A stretch of 64,000 nt of DNA, from NCBI RefSeq assembly GCF_013359935.1, contig NZ_JABMCB010000202.1:558001-622000 (forward strand), in the 5' to 3' direction. The notes below the pieces were generated by a model. It had not been told where the DNA came from and did not search any database. It saw only the letters and a list, made by a program, of their open reading frames with translations. This DNA comes from Paenibacillus xylanilyticus. GTDB lineage: Bacteria > Bacillota > Bacilli > Paenibacillales > Paenibacillaceae. Shown here in pieces: positions 1 to 7,968 of the stretch; position 1 is the first letter of the stretch, and every line of letters begins with the position of its first letter. Both the position numbers and the translations under genes were made by a program.

Positions 1-343
1 GATCCTCGGTGATAGCTATCCCGATTCCCTGAAGTTCTCTCCGCAAAGCCTCCTCACCGACAACCAGCACATTGGCGTCTGGGGCATACTCTGCAAAATA
101 CATTCCTGACACGTACCCTGCCGTCAAAATTTCACCAAGCTGGCATGAAACACCCAGACTCTGCAGTCTCTTGTAGCAATCCTCCCTGGTATGAACGGGA
201 GTATTCGTAAGAAACAACAGACGCTTGCCCCGTGAGCGCAAGCCACTAATGAAGTCATTTACGCCAGGGAGCATCATTTGGCCGACATAGATCGTCCCGT
301 CTAAATCAAAGCAATACGCATCGTAAGCATACAAATCCTCCAT
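1..343 (-). CDS. HAD-IIA family (NagD-like) phosphatase, C-terminus cut by window edge
   Basis: The first 114 residues can be read from an ATG at 343. They carry the HAD nucleophile motif DLDGT at residues 13-17, followed by IYVG and a motif II segment LFLTNTP near residue 50, as in the NagD / p-nitrophenylphosphatase branch, whose members are usually about 260 aa. The rest lies to the left of the window. An AAGG-type ribosome binding site sits just before the ATG. The gene is downstream of glpP and a glycerophosphodiesterase remnant on the same strand, so a role in dephosphorylating glycerol phosphates is plausible. That substrate is inferred from context only. Confidence 0.85.
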   Translation of the reverse strand, partial: MEDLYAYDAYCFDLDGTIYVGQMMLPGVNDFISGLRSRGKRLLFLTNTPVHTREDCYKRLQSLGVSCQLGEILTAGYVSGMYFAEYAPDANVLVVGEEALRRELQGIGIAITED

Positions 344-361
344 GACCTTAACCCTGCCCAC

Positions 362-469
362 TCACACTGAGCCGGACAACTCCAACACATCCGCTTTTAT
401 AAAGGAAGACAGCGTATTTTCAGAATATTTCTTTGGATAACCGCGATGAGCAGCTGCTTGAATGGTCAT
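362..469 (-). pseudogene. Glycerophosphodiester phosphodiesterase remnant (35 codons)
   Basis: An ATG at 469, preceded by GGGAGG nine bases upstream, opens a 35-codon frame. It starts with the GDPD signature: AAHRGYP, then SENTLSSFIKA, carrying the catalytic His, the metal-binding ENT region and the first helix. After Ala26 the frame runs into DVLELSGSV and stops. Normal GDPDs are about 240 aa, so nearly all of the barrel is missing. Because the ribosome site, start and an in-frame stop survive, an internal deletion joining the N-terminus to the last few codons is a possible history, but the C-terminal part is too short to prove it. A functional microprotein is less likely. Confidence 0.6.
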
Positions 470-504
470 GCTCAATTACCTCCCGTTGTATTTTTTGGAC
501 AACA

Positions 505-575
505 CAAAAAACCCAGCAGCAAATCACCCTCCTTCAACATCAAGGTTGTATTGATTTACTTACCACCGGGTTTTC
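505..575 (-). terminator. Leader hairpin/terminator, probable GlpP-controlled antitermination site
   Basis: Read on the minus strand, an arm at 574-560 (AAAACCCGGTGGTAA) can pair with an arm at 521-506 through A-U, G-C and several G-U pairs. The second arm runs straight into TTTTTTG. This is a long intrinsic-terminator-like hairpin lying between glpP and the glycerophosphodiesterase remnant. In Bacillus, GlpP bound to glycerol-3-phosphate prevents termination in such leaders of glpD, glpFK and glpTQ. Position and shape fit that scheme; the pairing was judged by eye. Confidence 0.5.
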
Positions 576-602
576 TCGTCGTCTCCACCCAAGGATAAAT
601 GT

Positions 603-626
603 ATAAAATTATAAAATTATAAAATT
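603..626. repeat. Three tandem copies of ATAAAATT
   Basis: Positions 603-610, 611-618 and 619-626 are three exact copies of an 8-bp A+T-rich unit, touching the stop codon of glpP. It is a simple repeat that may vary in length between strains; no function is evident. Confidence 0.7.
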
Positions 627-1164
627 AAGCCCAGAATTTCTCATGGCCTATCGAAACAAAATCTGCCCCGCTCTTTAATGCTTCCTGAATTTCTTCCTCA
701 TGCCGGATAAGTCCTCCAACAATCAAAGGCTGCGTGATGCGTTCTTTCATTTCTTGGATGACTCGAGGCATAAGCCCCGGCATCAGTTCAACCTCATCTG
801 GCTTATAGCTCTTAATCATCCGTACTGCAGTCTCAATTGCTGCTGAATCAATGGCAAATATGCGCTGAATGCTTAATATGCCTGCTTGCTTTGCCGCAGA
901 AACCGTATTGCTCTTTGTCGTCACGATACCATCGACTTTGAACACATCAGCAAGATACTGAATGGCAGAGTTATCTCGTCCAATACCGGATACCATCTCG
1001 GTATGTACATATGCCTGTTTACCGCTTTGATGCAGACTATCTATAATTGAACCAAGATTCGTGATGTTCCCTGTCATCAGAATAACTCGCTTCACATCGC
1101 TTGCCATAGCTCGTGCGATTTGCTCATCTACCGTGATGGAGGCGATGATCGGATAATCCTTCAT
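625..1164 (-). CDS. glpP: Glycerol-3-phosphate responsive antiterminator GlpP
   Basis: At 179 aa this is full length for the GlpP family, a small TIM-barrel-like RNA-binding regulator that binds glycerol-3-phosphate and leader mRNA to stop premature termination of glycerol genes. Family segments are visible: PIIASI near the start, VILMTGNI, VHTEMVSGIGRD, DGIVTTKS, FAIDSAA, EVELMPGLMP, PLIVGGLI and the final GADFVSIGHEKFW. The ATG at 1164 has GAGGA upstream. A terminator-like leader and a glycerophosphodiesterase remnant follow directly, so the operon appears to be a GlpP target itself. The family assignment is firm; the local target is inferred. Confidence 0.95.
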   Translation of the reverse strand: MKDYPIIASITVDEQIARAMASDVKRVILMTGNITNLGSIIDSLHQSGKQAYVHTEMVSGIGRDNSAIQYLADVFKVDGIVTTKSNTVSAAKQAGILSIQRIFAIDSAAIETAVRMIKSYKPDEVELMPGLMPRVIQEMKERITQPLIVGGLIRHEEEIQEALKSGADFVSIGHEKFWA

Positions 1165-1384
1165 GAGTCAGTCCTCATTCCCTCGTTTGTCATCTTATAT
1201 GTTAAAGCAGAAATATTCGTCTTATATCATCTTCATGTAAATGGGCTGTTAATTTCACCTTTCAAACTAAATCATCTCGTCTACTGTAAATTAAGCAATG
1301 ATCTTTCAATGGAGCCAGCATGACTCCCTGTTGGAAATAGTTTTGTCTCTAATAGGATCAAGAGGTTTAAATAAATGAAATGAA

Positions 1385-1436
1385 CAAAAAAAGGGCTGTC
1401 CAGCCATTCAGTTTTCACTGACACTCTGGACACCCC
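1385..1436 (-). terminator. Intrinsic terminator of the catalase gene
   Basis: Minus-strand arms AGGGGTGTCCAG (1436-1425) and CTGGACAGCCCT (1403-1392) form a stem followed by a run of seven T. It lies just downstream of the catalase stop. Confidence 0.85.
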
Positions 1437-1452
1437 TGTCATTACTTTATCA

Positions 1453-3102
1453 TTAATATGGATCAGCTTCCTGACTTTTCTTCACAGCATCTTTTGTTGC
1501 TTTGTTCGCTGCTAATGAGCCTTGGCCATATTTCGATTTTCCTGCTTCGCGGCCTGGAACATTGTTTTCCGACTGCATTTCTTGCATTTCTTTCATTTTC
1601 TTTTCGATACCCTCTTTCACACGACGACCATAGTCTTCATCGGCTTGTCTGAAGTGTTCAATCATGGCATCCTGAATCGGTTTTTCACATACCGCCAGGG
1701 CTTCAGAGAGATTTTTAATCAATTCATCGCGTTCCCAATCCTCAAAGCTACGGTACGTGTGGCCCGCTTGACCATAGTTGTTAGGGCGATCAATCGGTGC
1801 ACTCATAGCTGCTGCATTGTACATAGGATGGTGCGGACGATGTTTTTCTTCACTTGCTTCCTTAAGTCCGCCCAGCATCGATGGCTCATAGTTAATATGC
1901 GGATTTTCCCCGGACTCTTTCGGGTCACGGATATCCATTTGACCGCGATGCTGATTCGTACGTACAGCCGTTTTTGGCGCGTTGACAGGTAATTGCAAAT
2001 AGTTCGAACCGACCCGATAACGCTGTGTATCCGAGTACGAGAAGGTCCGACCTTGCAGCATTTTGTCATCTGAGAAATCCATACCATCGACAAGAACACC
2101 GGTGCCAAAAGCTGCTTGCTCAATTTCCGCATGGAAATCTACTGGATTGCGATCAAGGACCATACGTCCTACAGGCAGCCACGGGAACTGTTCTTCTGGC
2201 CAAAGTTTGGTATCATCAAGAGGATCGAAATCAAGCTCCTCATGGTAATCATCCTCCATGATCTGCACAAAGAGCTCCCACTCCGGATAATCATCGCGCT
2301 CTATGGATTCATATAAATCTTGCGTTGCATGACCAACATTCTTTGCTTGTATCGCATCGGCTTCTTCCTGCGTCAAATTACGTATCCCTTGCTTTGGTTC
2401 CCAGTGATACTTCACTAACACAGCCTCGCCCTTCTCATTGACCCACTTGTAAGTGTTCACACCAGAACCCTGCATGTGCCGGTATGTAGCTGGAATACCC
2501 CAAGGAGAAAATAGGAATGTAATCATATGTGTTGCCTCAGGTGTACGGGAAACAAAGTCAAACATCCGCTGAGGATTTGGCACATTCGAAGCCGGGTCAG
2601 CCTTAAATGCGTGAATCATATCCGGAAACTTCATCGCATCACGGATAAAGAAAATTTTCAGATTGTTTCCAACCAGATCCCAGTTGCCGTCTTCCGTATA
2701 CATTTTCACCGCAAAGCCGCGTGGATCCCGTGCTGTTTCCGGCGAATCCTTCGCGCCAGCTACTGTAGAAAAACGGACCATTAGGGGTGTCCTTTTCCCT
2801 GCACCTGAAAATACTTTCGCACGAGTATACTTCTCTACTGGCTCATCTCCAACTTTTCCGTATGTTTCAAAGTATCCAAAAGCTCCTGAACCTCGAGCGT
2901 GTACCACACGCTCCGGAACCTCTTCACGATCAAAATGGGAGATTTTTTCAATGAAATGGTAATTTTCAAGTGTGGCTGGACCACGATTACCGATAGTACG
3001 GATGTTTTGGTTATCCTTCACAGGATGGCCTTGGCGCGTTGTCAAGGTCTCACGTTTCACGTCTTGTTCGTTTAAAGCATTTTTATCATTGTTCTCTGCC
3101 AA
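1453..3102 (-). CDS. Monofunctional haem catalase
   Basis: The 549-aa protein decomposes hydrogen peroxide to water and oxygen in the cytoplasm. It has the typical N-terminus [13 protein letters not shown], the catalytic histidine in [13 protein letters not shown] (about residue 68), the distal asparagine in [12 protein letters not shown], and the proximal haem-ligand tyrosine in [13 protein letters not shown] (about residue 355). It is longer than small-subunit catalases of about 480 aa because of a Gln/Lys-rich C-terminal tail ending KKSQEADPY, similar in length to spore or stress catalases such as KatX. Translation most likely starts at TTG 3102, nine bases after AGGAGG. It is a single gene with its own terminator. 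An A+T-rich dyad upstream could be a PerR-type site. Confidence 0.95.
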   Translation of the reverse strand: MAENNDKNALNEQDVKRETLTTRQGHPVKDNQNIRTIGNRGPATLENYHFIEKISHFDREEVPERVVHARGSGAFGYFETYGKVGDEPVEKYTRAKVFSGAGKRTPLMVRFSTVAGAKDSPETARDPRGFAVKMYTEDGNWDLVGNNLKIFFIRDAMKFPDMIHAFKADPASNVPNPQRMFDFVSRTPEATHMITFLFSPWGIPATYRHMQGSGVNTYKWVNEKGEAVLVKYHWEPKQGIRNLTQEEADAIQAKNVGHATQDLYESIERDDYPEWELFVQIMEDDYHEELDFDPLDDTKLWPEEQFPWLPVGRMVLDRNPVDFHAEIEQAAFGTGVLVDGMDFSDDKMLQGRTFSYSDTQRYRVGSNYLQLPVNAPKTAVRTNQHRGQMDIRDPKESGENPHINYEPSMLGGLKEASEEKHRPHHPMYNAAAMSAPIDRPNNYGQAGHTYRSFEDWERDELIKNLSEALAVCEKPIQDAMIEHFRQADEDYGRRVKEGIEKKMKEMQEMQSENNVPGREAGKSKYGQGSLAANKATKDAVKKSQEADPY

Positions 3103-3179
3103 AATCGAAAACCTCCTCCATAATCAGTTCCACTATATCTTATCTGTAAATAGAAAATTTATACAGTATTATGCACTCG

Positions 3180-3197
3180 TTATTTAAAATTAAATAA
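3180..3197. promoter_or_regulatory. A+T-rich inverted repeat upstream of catalase, possible PerR/Fur-type operator
   Basis: TTATTTAAAATTAAATAA is an inverted repeat (8-bp arms TTATTTAA/TTAAATAA) about 78 bp upstream of the catalase start, next to a candidate -10 (TATAAA on the minus strand, about 3160). PerR boxes controlling catalases have a 7-1-7 form (TTATAAT-n-ATTATAA), so spacing and sequence agree only partly. Confidence 0.3.
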
Positions 3198-3341
3198 ACC
3201 TATTTAAGCAGGTTTAATCCATATGGTTAGAATATTTTGGCGCAGCTCCAAGTTGATCCAACTTTTTGATCCAGCTGTTCTTTTAGACTGCCTTAAAAGT
3301 TTGCAAATTTATCTCCACCATATTATGGTACCCTTCCATTA

Positions 3342-3476
3342 TTAACCTAAACATGGATTTGAACTTTTAAGCGATGCTACGAGAAGTTCAGTTGGTAAAT
3401 TAGCCCTTTCATCATGCCAACTGTCTTCAAATTTAAGTTGAGAACTTAAGGTTTTAAGAAGTTTATAAGCAGCCAT
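3342..3476 (-). pseudogene. Short coding-like remnant between catalase and ridA
   Basis: The 3103-3587 gap holds no full gene. On the minus strand a frame is open from about 3534, with an ATG at 3476, and reads MAAYKLLKTLSSQLKFEDSW then HDERANLPTELLVASLKSSN up to a TAA at 3342. A second coding-like stretch, NSWIKKLDQLGAAPKYSN, follows further down at about 3215-3285 after in-frame stops. The residue make-up looks protein-like rather than random, and there is no clear ribosome site. I do not recognise the family. It may be the decayed end of an old gene or chance. Confidence 0.25.
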
Positions 3477-3587
3477 ATTCGTTGGTACACTATCTTTTCG
3501 GATAGCTGCTATCAATAAAGTGCGTACTATTTTTTAATTAACACCCGTTTTATACTAACCTTACTTTGAACTAAAGGAGAGAAACAA

Positions 3588-3971
3588 ATGACTACTGTCA
3601 AAACTTATAATCACCATCTTTGGGATCACGGTATCTCGCAGGGCTACAGCGTCAACGGAACGATCTACATTTCAGGACAATTTTCCCATAATACGGAAGG
3701 TGCGTTTGTTGGTGAGGACGATATCGAGGCACAGACTCGTCAAACACTAGAAAATCTCGATCGTGTGCTAGCAGAATTTGGTGTCACGAAGTCCAACCTC
3801 GCCTATGTGGAGGTCTATCTGACAAACGCGCAAGAGCATTTCGAACCATGCATCCAGCTGTTCAAGGAATACATGGGTCAACACAGACCGGCCGGCAGCT
3901 GCATTGGTGTGTCATACCTGGCGTCCCCTGTTCAACTGATCGAAATCAGCGCAGTCGCACACACGGACTAA
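3588..3971 (+). CDS. RidA/YjgF-family protein lacking the catalytic arginine
   Basis: This 127-aa protein has the normal RidA length and fold signals: GYSVNGTIYISGQ at residues 20-32, QTRQTLENLDRVLAEFG at 49-65, and the C-terminal LIEISAVA. RidA enzymes hydrolyse reactive enamine/imine intermediates with an arginine in a PARSCV-type motif. Here the same place reads PAGSCIGV, so that arginine is replaced by glycine. This points to one of the Rid subfamilies without the classical deaminase activity. The ATG is preceded by AAAGGAGAG. The gene stands alone on the plus strand, between oppositely oriented genes. Its substrate is unknown. Confidence 0.85.
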   Translation: MTTVKTYNHHLWDHGISQGYSVNGTIYISGQFSHNTEGAFVGEDDIEAQTRQTLENLDRVLAEFGVTKSNLAYVEVYLTNAQEHFEPCIQLFKEYMGQHRPAGSCIGVSYLASPVQLIEISAVAHTD

Positions 3972-4061
3972 CCCAGTCACCTGTTGGGCTTAAAAAATCA
4001 CTAACCACTTGTTCAAAACAGAAGAATCAATATGGACCATATCCATTTATCCTAACTACCC

Positions 4062-4097
4062 CAAAAAAAAACCGTTGAACTTAAAGTTCAACGGTTT
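4062..4097 (-). terminator. Intrinsic terminator of the adc operon
   Basis: A 27-bp near-perfect dyad (4070-4096, arms AACCGTTGAACTT / AAGTTCAACGGTT) is followed on the minus strand by nine T. It ends the 5914-4119 operon and could also stop plus-strand transcripts from ridA. Confidence 0.85.
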
Positions 4098-4118
4098 ATC
4101 CCTTACCCTTCATTCACC

Positions 4119-5153
4119 TTATATTTGTCCACTTACTAAATCTTCAAAAGCTTTTATATTCGTGTGAAAATGTGGAACCGATTGCGTTTCTTCAGCAGAT
4201 TTGACCAGTTTTACAACTAAATCATTATAAGGGGTTTCAATCCCCGTACCTTCCGCTTTACTCGAAACCACGCCATTAATGTAATCAATTTCAGTTTTGC
4301 GTTTTTTCTCAAGATCCTGAAGCATGCTTGCTTTTAACAGCCTTGAAGGTTCCATCACAACTTGTAACGTTTTAATTCGTTCAGGAATATCATTTTTACT
4401 TTTTAGTTCAAGCGAGGCGATATCAAATCCATTCATTTTAACAAATTGGATCCCATTGGCGTGTCCAACCTTAATCGTCTCATCGGCGATATGAACGGCA
4501 CTCACAATGCCAACTTCATTATCAAGAATATCTCCATATTCTCCGTTTAATGCTGCTGATAAACCACTGAATGCGTTGTTGATCAGCAATTTTGACCACT
4601 TGGTTCCAACCAGATTGTCGGAAATGTGTGTTCCACCCACAAGATCCAAAACCGATTTAACACGCTGAATTCGTTCGGTGATTTCTCCATTTAATTCTCC
4701 AATTTGAAAAGCATACTTCTTGAATTGGCTGTACTCGGTAGTAAGACTTGATACACCTGGTTCAATGAACGTTGCGCCAAATTCAACCGATCCTGCAATG
4801 ACACGTTTGTCCCCAACGATGGAAGCCACTTTTTCTTCAGGAATACCGTTTTGCAACGAACAGATTATACTATCTTCTTTCAAGAACGGAAGTAACTCTT
4901 GGAGAACGGCATCATTATATAATTGTTTAGTTAAAAGTAACACGAGATCATACTTACCTGATTTGTTGTCAGGGGTCACGGCTTTCACCTTTGCCTGAAA
5001 CTCCGTTGTTCCGATGACTTTAGCACCCTTTTGATTTAGAGTATCTACATGTTCTTGGTAAGCATCAATTAACTCAACATCCATTCCCCCATCAGCAAGG
5101 TATGCGCCAACGATGGTTCCCAAAGAACCTGCTCCTACAATTGCAATTCTCAT
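4119..5153 (-). CDS. Ketopantoate reductase (PanE/ApbA) family oxidoreductase
   Basis: The 344-aa protein begins with the Rossmann motif IVGAGSLGTIVGAYL (GxGxxG, residues 5-12) and an acidic residue after beta-2 (ELIDAY). It then has the family segment LLLTKQ and the second conserved block CSLQNGIPEE. A C-terminal helical domain includes GTKWSKLLINNAFSGLSAAL with the conserved lysine and asparagines. It would reduce a 2-keto acid with NAD(P)H. At 344 aa it is longer than true PanE (about 300). Its partner is an acetoacetate decarboxylase 14 bp upstream rather than pantothenate genes, so a role other than pantothenate synthesis is likely. The start at 5153 has AAGGAGG upstream. Confidence 0.85.
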   Translation of the reverse strand: MRIAIVGAGSLGTIVGAYLADGGMDVELIDAYQEHVDTLNQKGAKVIGTTEFQAKVKAVTPDNKSGKYDLVLLLTKQLYNDAVLQELLPFLKEDSIICSLQNGIPEEKVASIVGDKRVIAGSVEFGATFIEPGVSSLTTEYSQFKKYAFQIGELNGEITERIQRVKSVLDLVGGTHISDNLVGTKWSKLLINNAFSGLSAALNGEYGDILDNEVGIVSAVHIADETIKVGHANGIQFVKMNGFDIASLELKSKNDIPERIKTLQVVMEPSRLLKASMLQDLEKKRKTEIDYINGVVSSKAEGTGIETPYNDLVVKLVKSAEETQSVPHFHTNIKAFEDLVSGQI

Positions 5154-5167
5154 TCCGTTGCTCCTCC

Positions 5168-5914
5168 TTATTTCTCTTCCAGATAGTTATATACAGGTTG
5201 TGCAGCGTTTAGGGTTAAGTTGGTAAGGATATGGGATGCTGAAACAACTTCCAATACAGGCAGATCTGCAAGAGGTGCCAATGCATGTTCAAAAAGTTGA
5301 AGTCTTGCAGGTCCCGTCCAAGCCTCCTTAACTTCTATGTCCGTTATCTGAGTTCGGATCAAATCACAAATTCTTAAATTACCATTATAGTCCGTAGCGA
5401 TTTTAATCATAAAATTGGGTCGGCATATTTCACTTTTAGCCATTTCTTTATCCATCTCCATATGCTTATAGCCCATAGTCGCCGTGGCTACACGAAGCGT
5501 TCCATAATCAAGTGTGCCGACAAGCGTATCTGAATCGGTATACAACTTGGGCGCACCTAACTTTTTGGGATACGCTGTCAGCTCCCTCCCACTTGCAATC
5601 GCAGGAAAGTTGTCCACGTACATCGAATGCACATAATCGCCTTCCTCCCCATTAAATTGCACAGGAATAACTTGTCCAGCTTCGGTATATGCTCCCAGTC
5701 CAGAAACATCCGGCATCCACATAACTTCAAATTTAACCAAAGGTTGAGTGATTTCCAAAGGCTCTGGCACTGCTGCCCGCAAAGCCTTTTCATCGGTTCG
5801 GTAAATAATATTCAAGTATTCGCGATTAACAAATTTGTAGGGTGGCATGGGGTAAGCCGGAGCCGTTAGTGGTGTATTCAGATTTTTAGCTATGTTATTC
5901 ACATCCATTTTCAT
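5168..5914 (-). CDS. adc: Acetoacetate decarboxylase
   Basis: The 248-aa protein matches the ADC family, which removes CO2 from acetoacetate through a Schiff base on lysine. The active-site segment SGRELTAYPKKLGAPKL (about residues 108-124) contains the paired lysines of the family. The N-terminal YKFVNREYLNIIYRTD and the central glutamate-rich VKFEVMWMPD also fit. Length matches the family (about 245). It is the first gene of a two-gene operon with the ketopantoate-reductase-like gene and is transcribed away from a LysR regulator, a standard arrangement for LysR control. Some ADC-like proteins act on other keto acids, so acetoacetate is the default rather than a proven substrate. Confidence 0.88.
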   Translation of the reverse strand: MKMDVNNIAKNLNTPLTAPAYPMPPYKFVNREYLNIIYRTDEKALRAAVPEPLEITQPLVKFEVMWMPDVSGLGAYTEAGQVIPVQFNGEEGDYVHSMYVDNFPAIASGRELTAYPKKLGAPKLYTDSDTLVGTLDYGTLRVATATMGYKHMEMDKEMAKSEICRPNFMIKIATDYNGNLRICDLIRTQITDIEVKEAWTGPARLQLFEHALAPLADLPVLEVVSASHILTNLTLNAAQPVYNYLEEK

Positions 5915-6068
5915 CAGAGGACACCTGCCTTCTTCATTTTAGTTGGGATTTGAATTGTTAAATTTTTATCTTTACCTCATAAAAAAATTCTACATCAATA
6001 ATTAAATTTAATATAATACATAATAAGTGCTATATATATTTATCAAAATAAATAAGGGGCGTAAACGA

Positions 6069-6956
6069 ATGGAATTGCTTCAGCTAAAATACTTTCAGAC
6101 CGTTGCCTATACGGAACATATTTCCAAGGCAGCTATGCAATTGAATATTGCTCAACCCTCTCTGAGCCTGACAATCAAACGACTTGAGGATGAATTAGGA
6201 ACTCCCCTATTTCATAGGAGAGGGAGAAATATTGAATTGAATGCATCAGGGAAAATTCTATTGAAGCACGTAAACAGGATCTTCATAGAAATTGAAAACG
6301 CGGAGATGGAGATTGGAACGGAGAAACATCAAGCCTCCAATACGATAAAAATATCGATCACTAATTCAAGATTCCTCACGGGCCTCATTAGCGACTATGT
6401 CAACGATTGTCCCGAATCCAAACTTCATCAAGGCATTGGAGCCCGGAGTGAAATCATCACAAGCTTAAAAAAAGGAGACATCGATCTAGGCATTACAGGT
6501 CACCCCATTCAAGATGAGGAGATTGAAAGTCATGTGCTGGTGAATGAGGATATTGTTCTGGTAGTGCCATCTAATCATCCACACGCGGGAAAAACAGAAA
6601 TTTCATTAAGTCTTGTCGCGAGCGAACCATTTATTTCTCTTGCCGATAATATTGAGTACAGTAGTTTCACAACCATGCTTTGTGAGAAGGCTGGTTTCGT
6701 CCCCAATCATGCTTTTGAGGTAGATTCACTTACTCTGGTCGAAATTATAAAACTTGATCAGGGCGTCGCTTTGCTTCCTATCTCGGTTTGTAGAACATTG
6801 GGGTTAAATTATATTAAGATTGCTGATGATTCTGCGATATATCCAATCAGCTTATCTTGGGTAAAACAAAAATGGTTATCTTCATCGGTTAGCAATTTTC
6901 GTGATTTTATTACTGCTTACTATGAAGTTAACTCTGGCATGTTTAAGGTTGATTAG
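6069..6956 (+). CDS. LysR-family transcriptional regulator
   Basis: This 295-aa regulator has an N-terminal winged helix-turn-helix, MELLQLKYFQTVAYTEHISK with ALNIAQPSLSLTIKRLE (residue spelling A-M-Q-L-N in the sequence), then ELGTPLFHRRGR, and a periplasmic-binding-like effector domain. I choose the ATG at 6069 because AAGGGG lies about ten bases upstream and the family HTH begins at this residue; an upstream ATG at 6027 would add 14 unlikely residues. It is divergent from adc with a very A+T-rich 154-bp intergenic region, and likely controls adc and its partner in response to a small metabolite. Confidence 0.92.
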   Translation: MELLQLKYFQTVAYTEHISKAAMQLNIAQPSLSLTIKRLEDELGTPLFHRRGRNIELNASGKILLKHVNRIFIEIENAEMEIGTEKHQASNTIKISITNSRFLTGLISDYVNDCPESKLHQGIGARSEIITSLKKGDIDLGITGHPIQDEEIESHVLVNEDIVLVVPSNHPHAGKTEISLSLVASEPFISLADNIEYSSFTTMLCEKAGFVPNHAFEVDSLTLVEIIKLDQGVALLPISVCRTLGLNYIKIADDSAIYPISLSWVKQKWLSSSVSNFRDFITAYYEVNSGMFKVD

Positions 6957-7072
6957 GTTCCAAAAAAATTAGTGATATTTTAGAGATTTGCTTCAAAAAG
7001 AATATATTTGCAGAAACCTTTCCATTTTGGCAGCGCTCATCATCCTTATTCAACCAAACGTGTCTTCGCATC

Positions 7073-7102
7073 AAAAAAAGCGCTCCCTATAAAGGAGCGC
7101 TT
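7073..7102 (-). terminator. Intrinsic terminator ending the G+C-rich ABC/GDPD operon
   Basis: Minus-strand stem AAGCGCTCC / GGAGCGCTT (7102-7079) is followed by TTTTTTT. It lies 27 bp after the last gene of the operon. Confidence 0.85.
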
Positions 7103-7128
7103 CAACATTTACCTTTTCACGATCACAC

Positions 7129-7968
7129 CTAGATCTTCGCCTTCTCCTCCTCCGCCATCGACCGGATATAGAACGCACCCAGTACCGAACAGAGCAGAAA
7201 TGAGAAGAAAGCGATCGCCGCTGCCTGTTCGCGCTCCTGGAAGACGCTGAACACCTGCTGCATGGAGACACCCAGCATCTGTGGAGAGTTGGCTCCAATC
7301 AGGTAGGGCGCGGTAAAAGAACCGATGACCCCCATGAAGACGAACGTCAGGGCAACAAGAAATGTCTTGTATGATAGAGGAAAGATAAACCGAGTAAACA
7401 GTGTTAATCTCCCTACGCCCACATCCTTCGCACTCTCGATGACCGACGAAGGAATGCCCGACAGCGCAGAGCTGAGCAGCATCGTTGTAAACGGAATGTT
7501 GAACCACAGATTGGCGATGATGATACCTTTTTCGTCAAAAATGATGCGCGGCAGCGTGATCCCCACAACCTCGAGCATGCGGGCAAGCCAGCCGTGGTTG
7601 CCGAGCAGGTTGATCAGACCATAGGTGGCAATGACACCCGGGATGAACAGCGGGATCATGTACGTTTTGCGGATCAGATTGACGATCGGTCCCTGGTTGA
7701 AGCGCATGTAGATCGCCAGCGTGTAGCTGACCAGCATCACGGCAACGCACGTAATGGCGGTCACCCGAAGCGTAAAAACAATATTGTTGCGCATCCCCTT
7801 ATCGCTGAACAGATACGTATAGCGGCTCAGATCGTATCCGCCAGAGCCGTTGCTCAGGCTCATGATGAAGGATTGGACGATCGGGATAATAACAACGATC
7901 AGCAGGATGGCGAAGGAGGGGAGGACCATTGCCAGGCCCGTGATCGACTGTTTGGCTTCCTTACTCAT
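7129..7968 (-). CDS. ABC transporter permease (PotB/PhnU-like)
   Basis: The 279-aa membrane protein has about six hydrophobic segments (for example LPSFAILLIVVIIPIVQSF at residues 16-34) and the cytoplasmic EAA loop IESAKDVGVGRLTLFTRFIFP (about 186-206) that contacts the ATPase. It belongs to the binding-protein-dependent permeases of the polyamine/iron/phosphonate group. It is the last gene of the operon; its ATG overlaps the stop of the binding protein gene by four bases. With the permease at 10224-11048 it forms the membrane channel. The substrate is not readable from the sequence, but the GDPD and PHP enzymes in the operon suggest an organophosphate. Confidence 0.88.
   Translation of the reverse strand: MSKEAKQSITGLAMVLPSFAILLIVVIIPIVQSFIMSLSNGSGGYDLSRYTYLFSDKGMRNNIVFTLRVTAITCVAVMLVSYTLAIYMRFNQGPIVNLIRKTYMIPLFIPGVIATYGLINLLGNHGWLARMLEVVGITLPRIIFDEKGIIIANLWFNIPFTTMLLSSALSGIPSSVIESAKDVGVGRLTLFTRFIFPLSYKTFLVALTFVFMGVIGSFTAPYLIGANSPQMLGVSMQQVFSVFQEREQAAAIAFFSFLLCSVLGAFYIRSMAEEEKAKI

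Noticed and set aside
1120-1323. 67-codon plus-strand frame overlapping the glpP start
   Set aside because: No ribosome site, overlaps glpP on the other strand and has no recognisable protein pattern.
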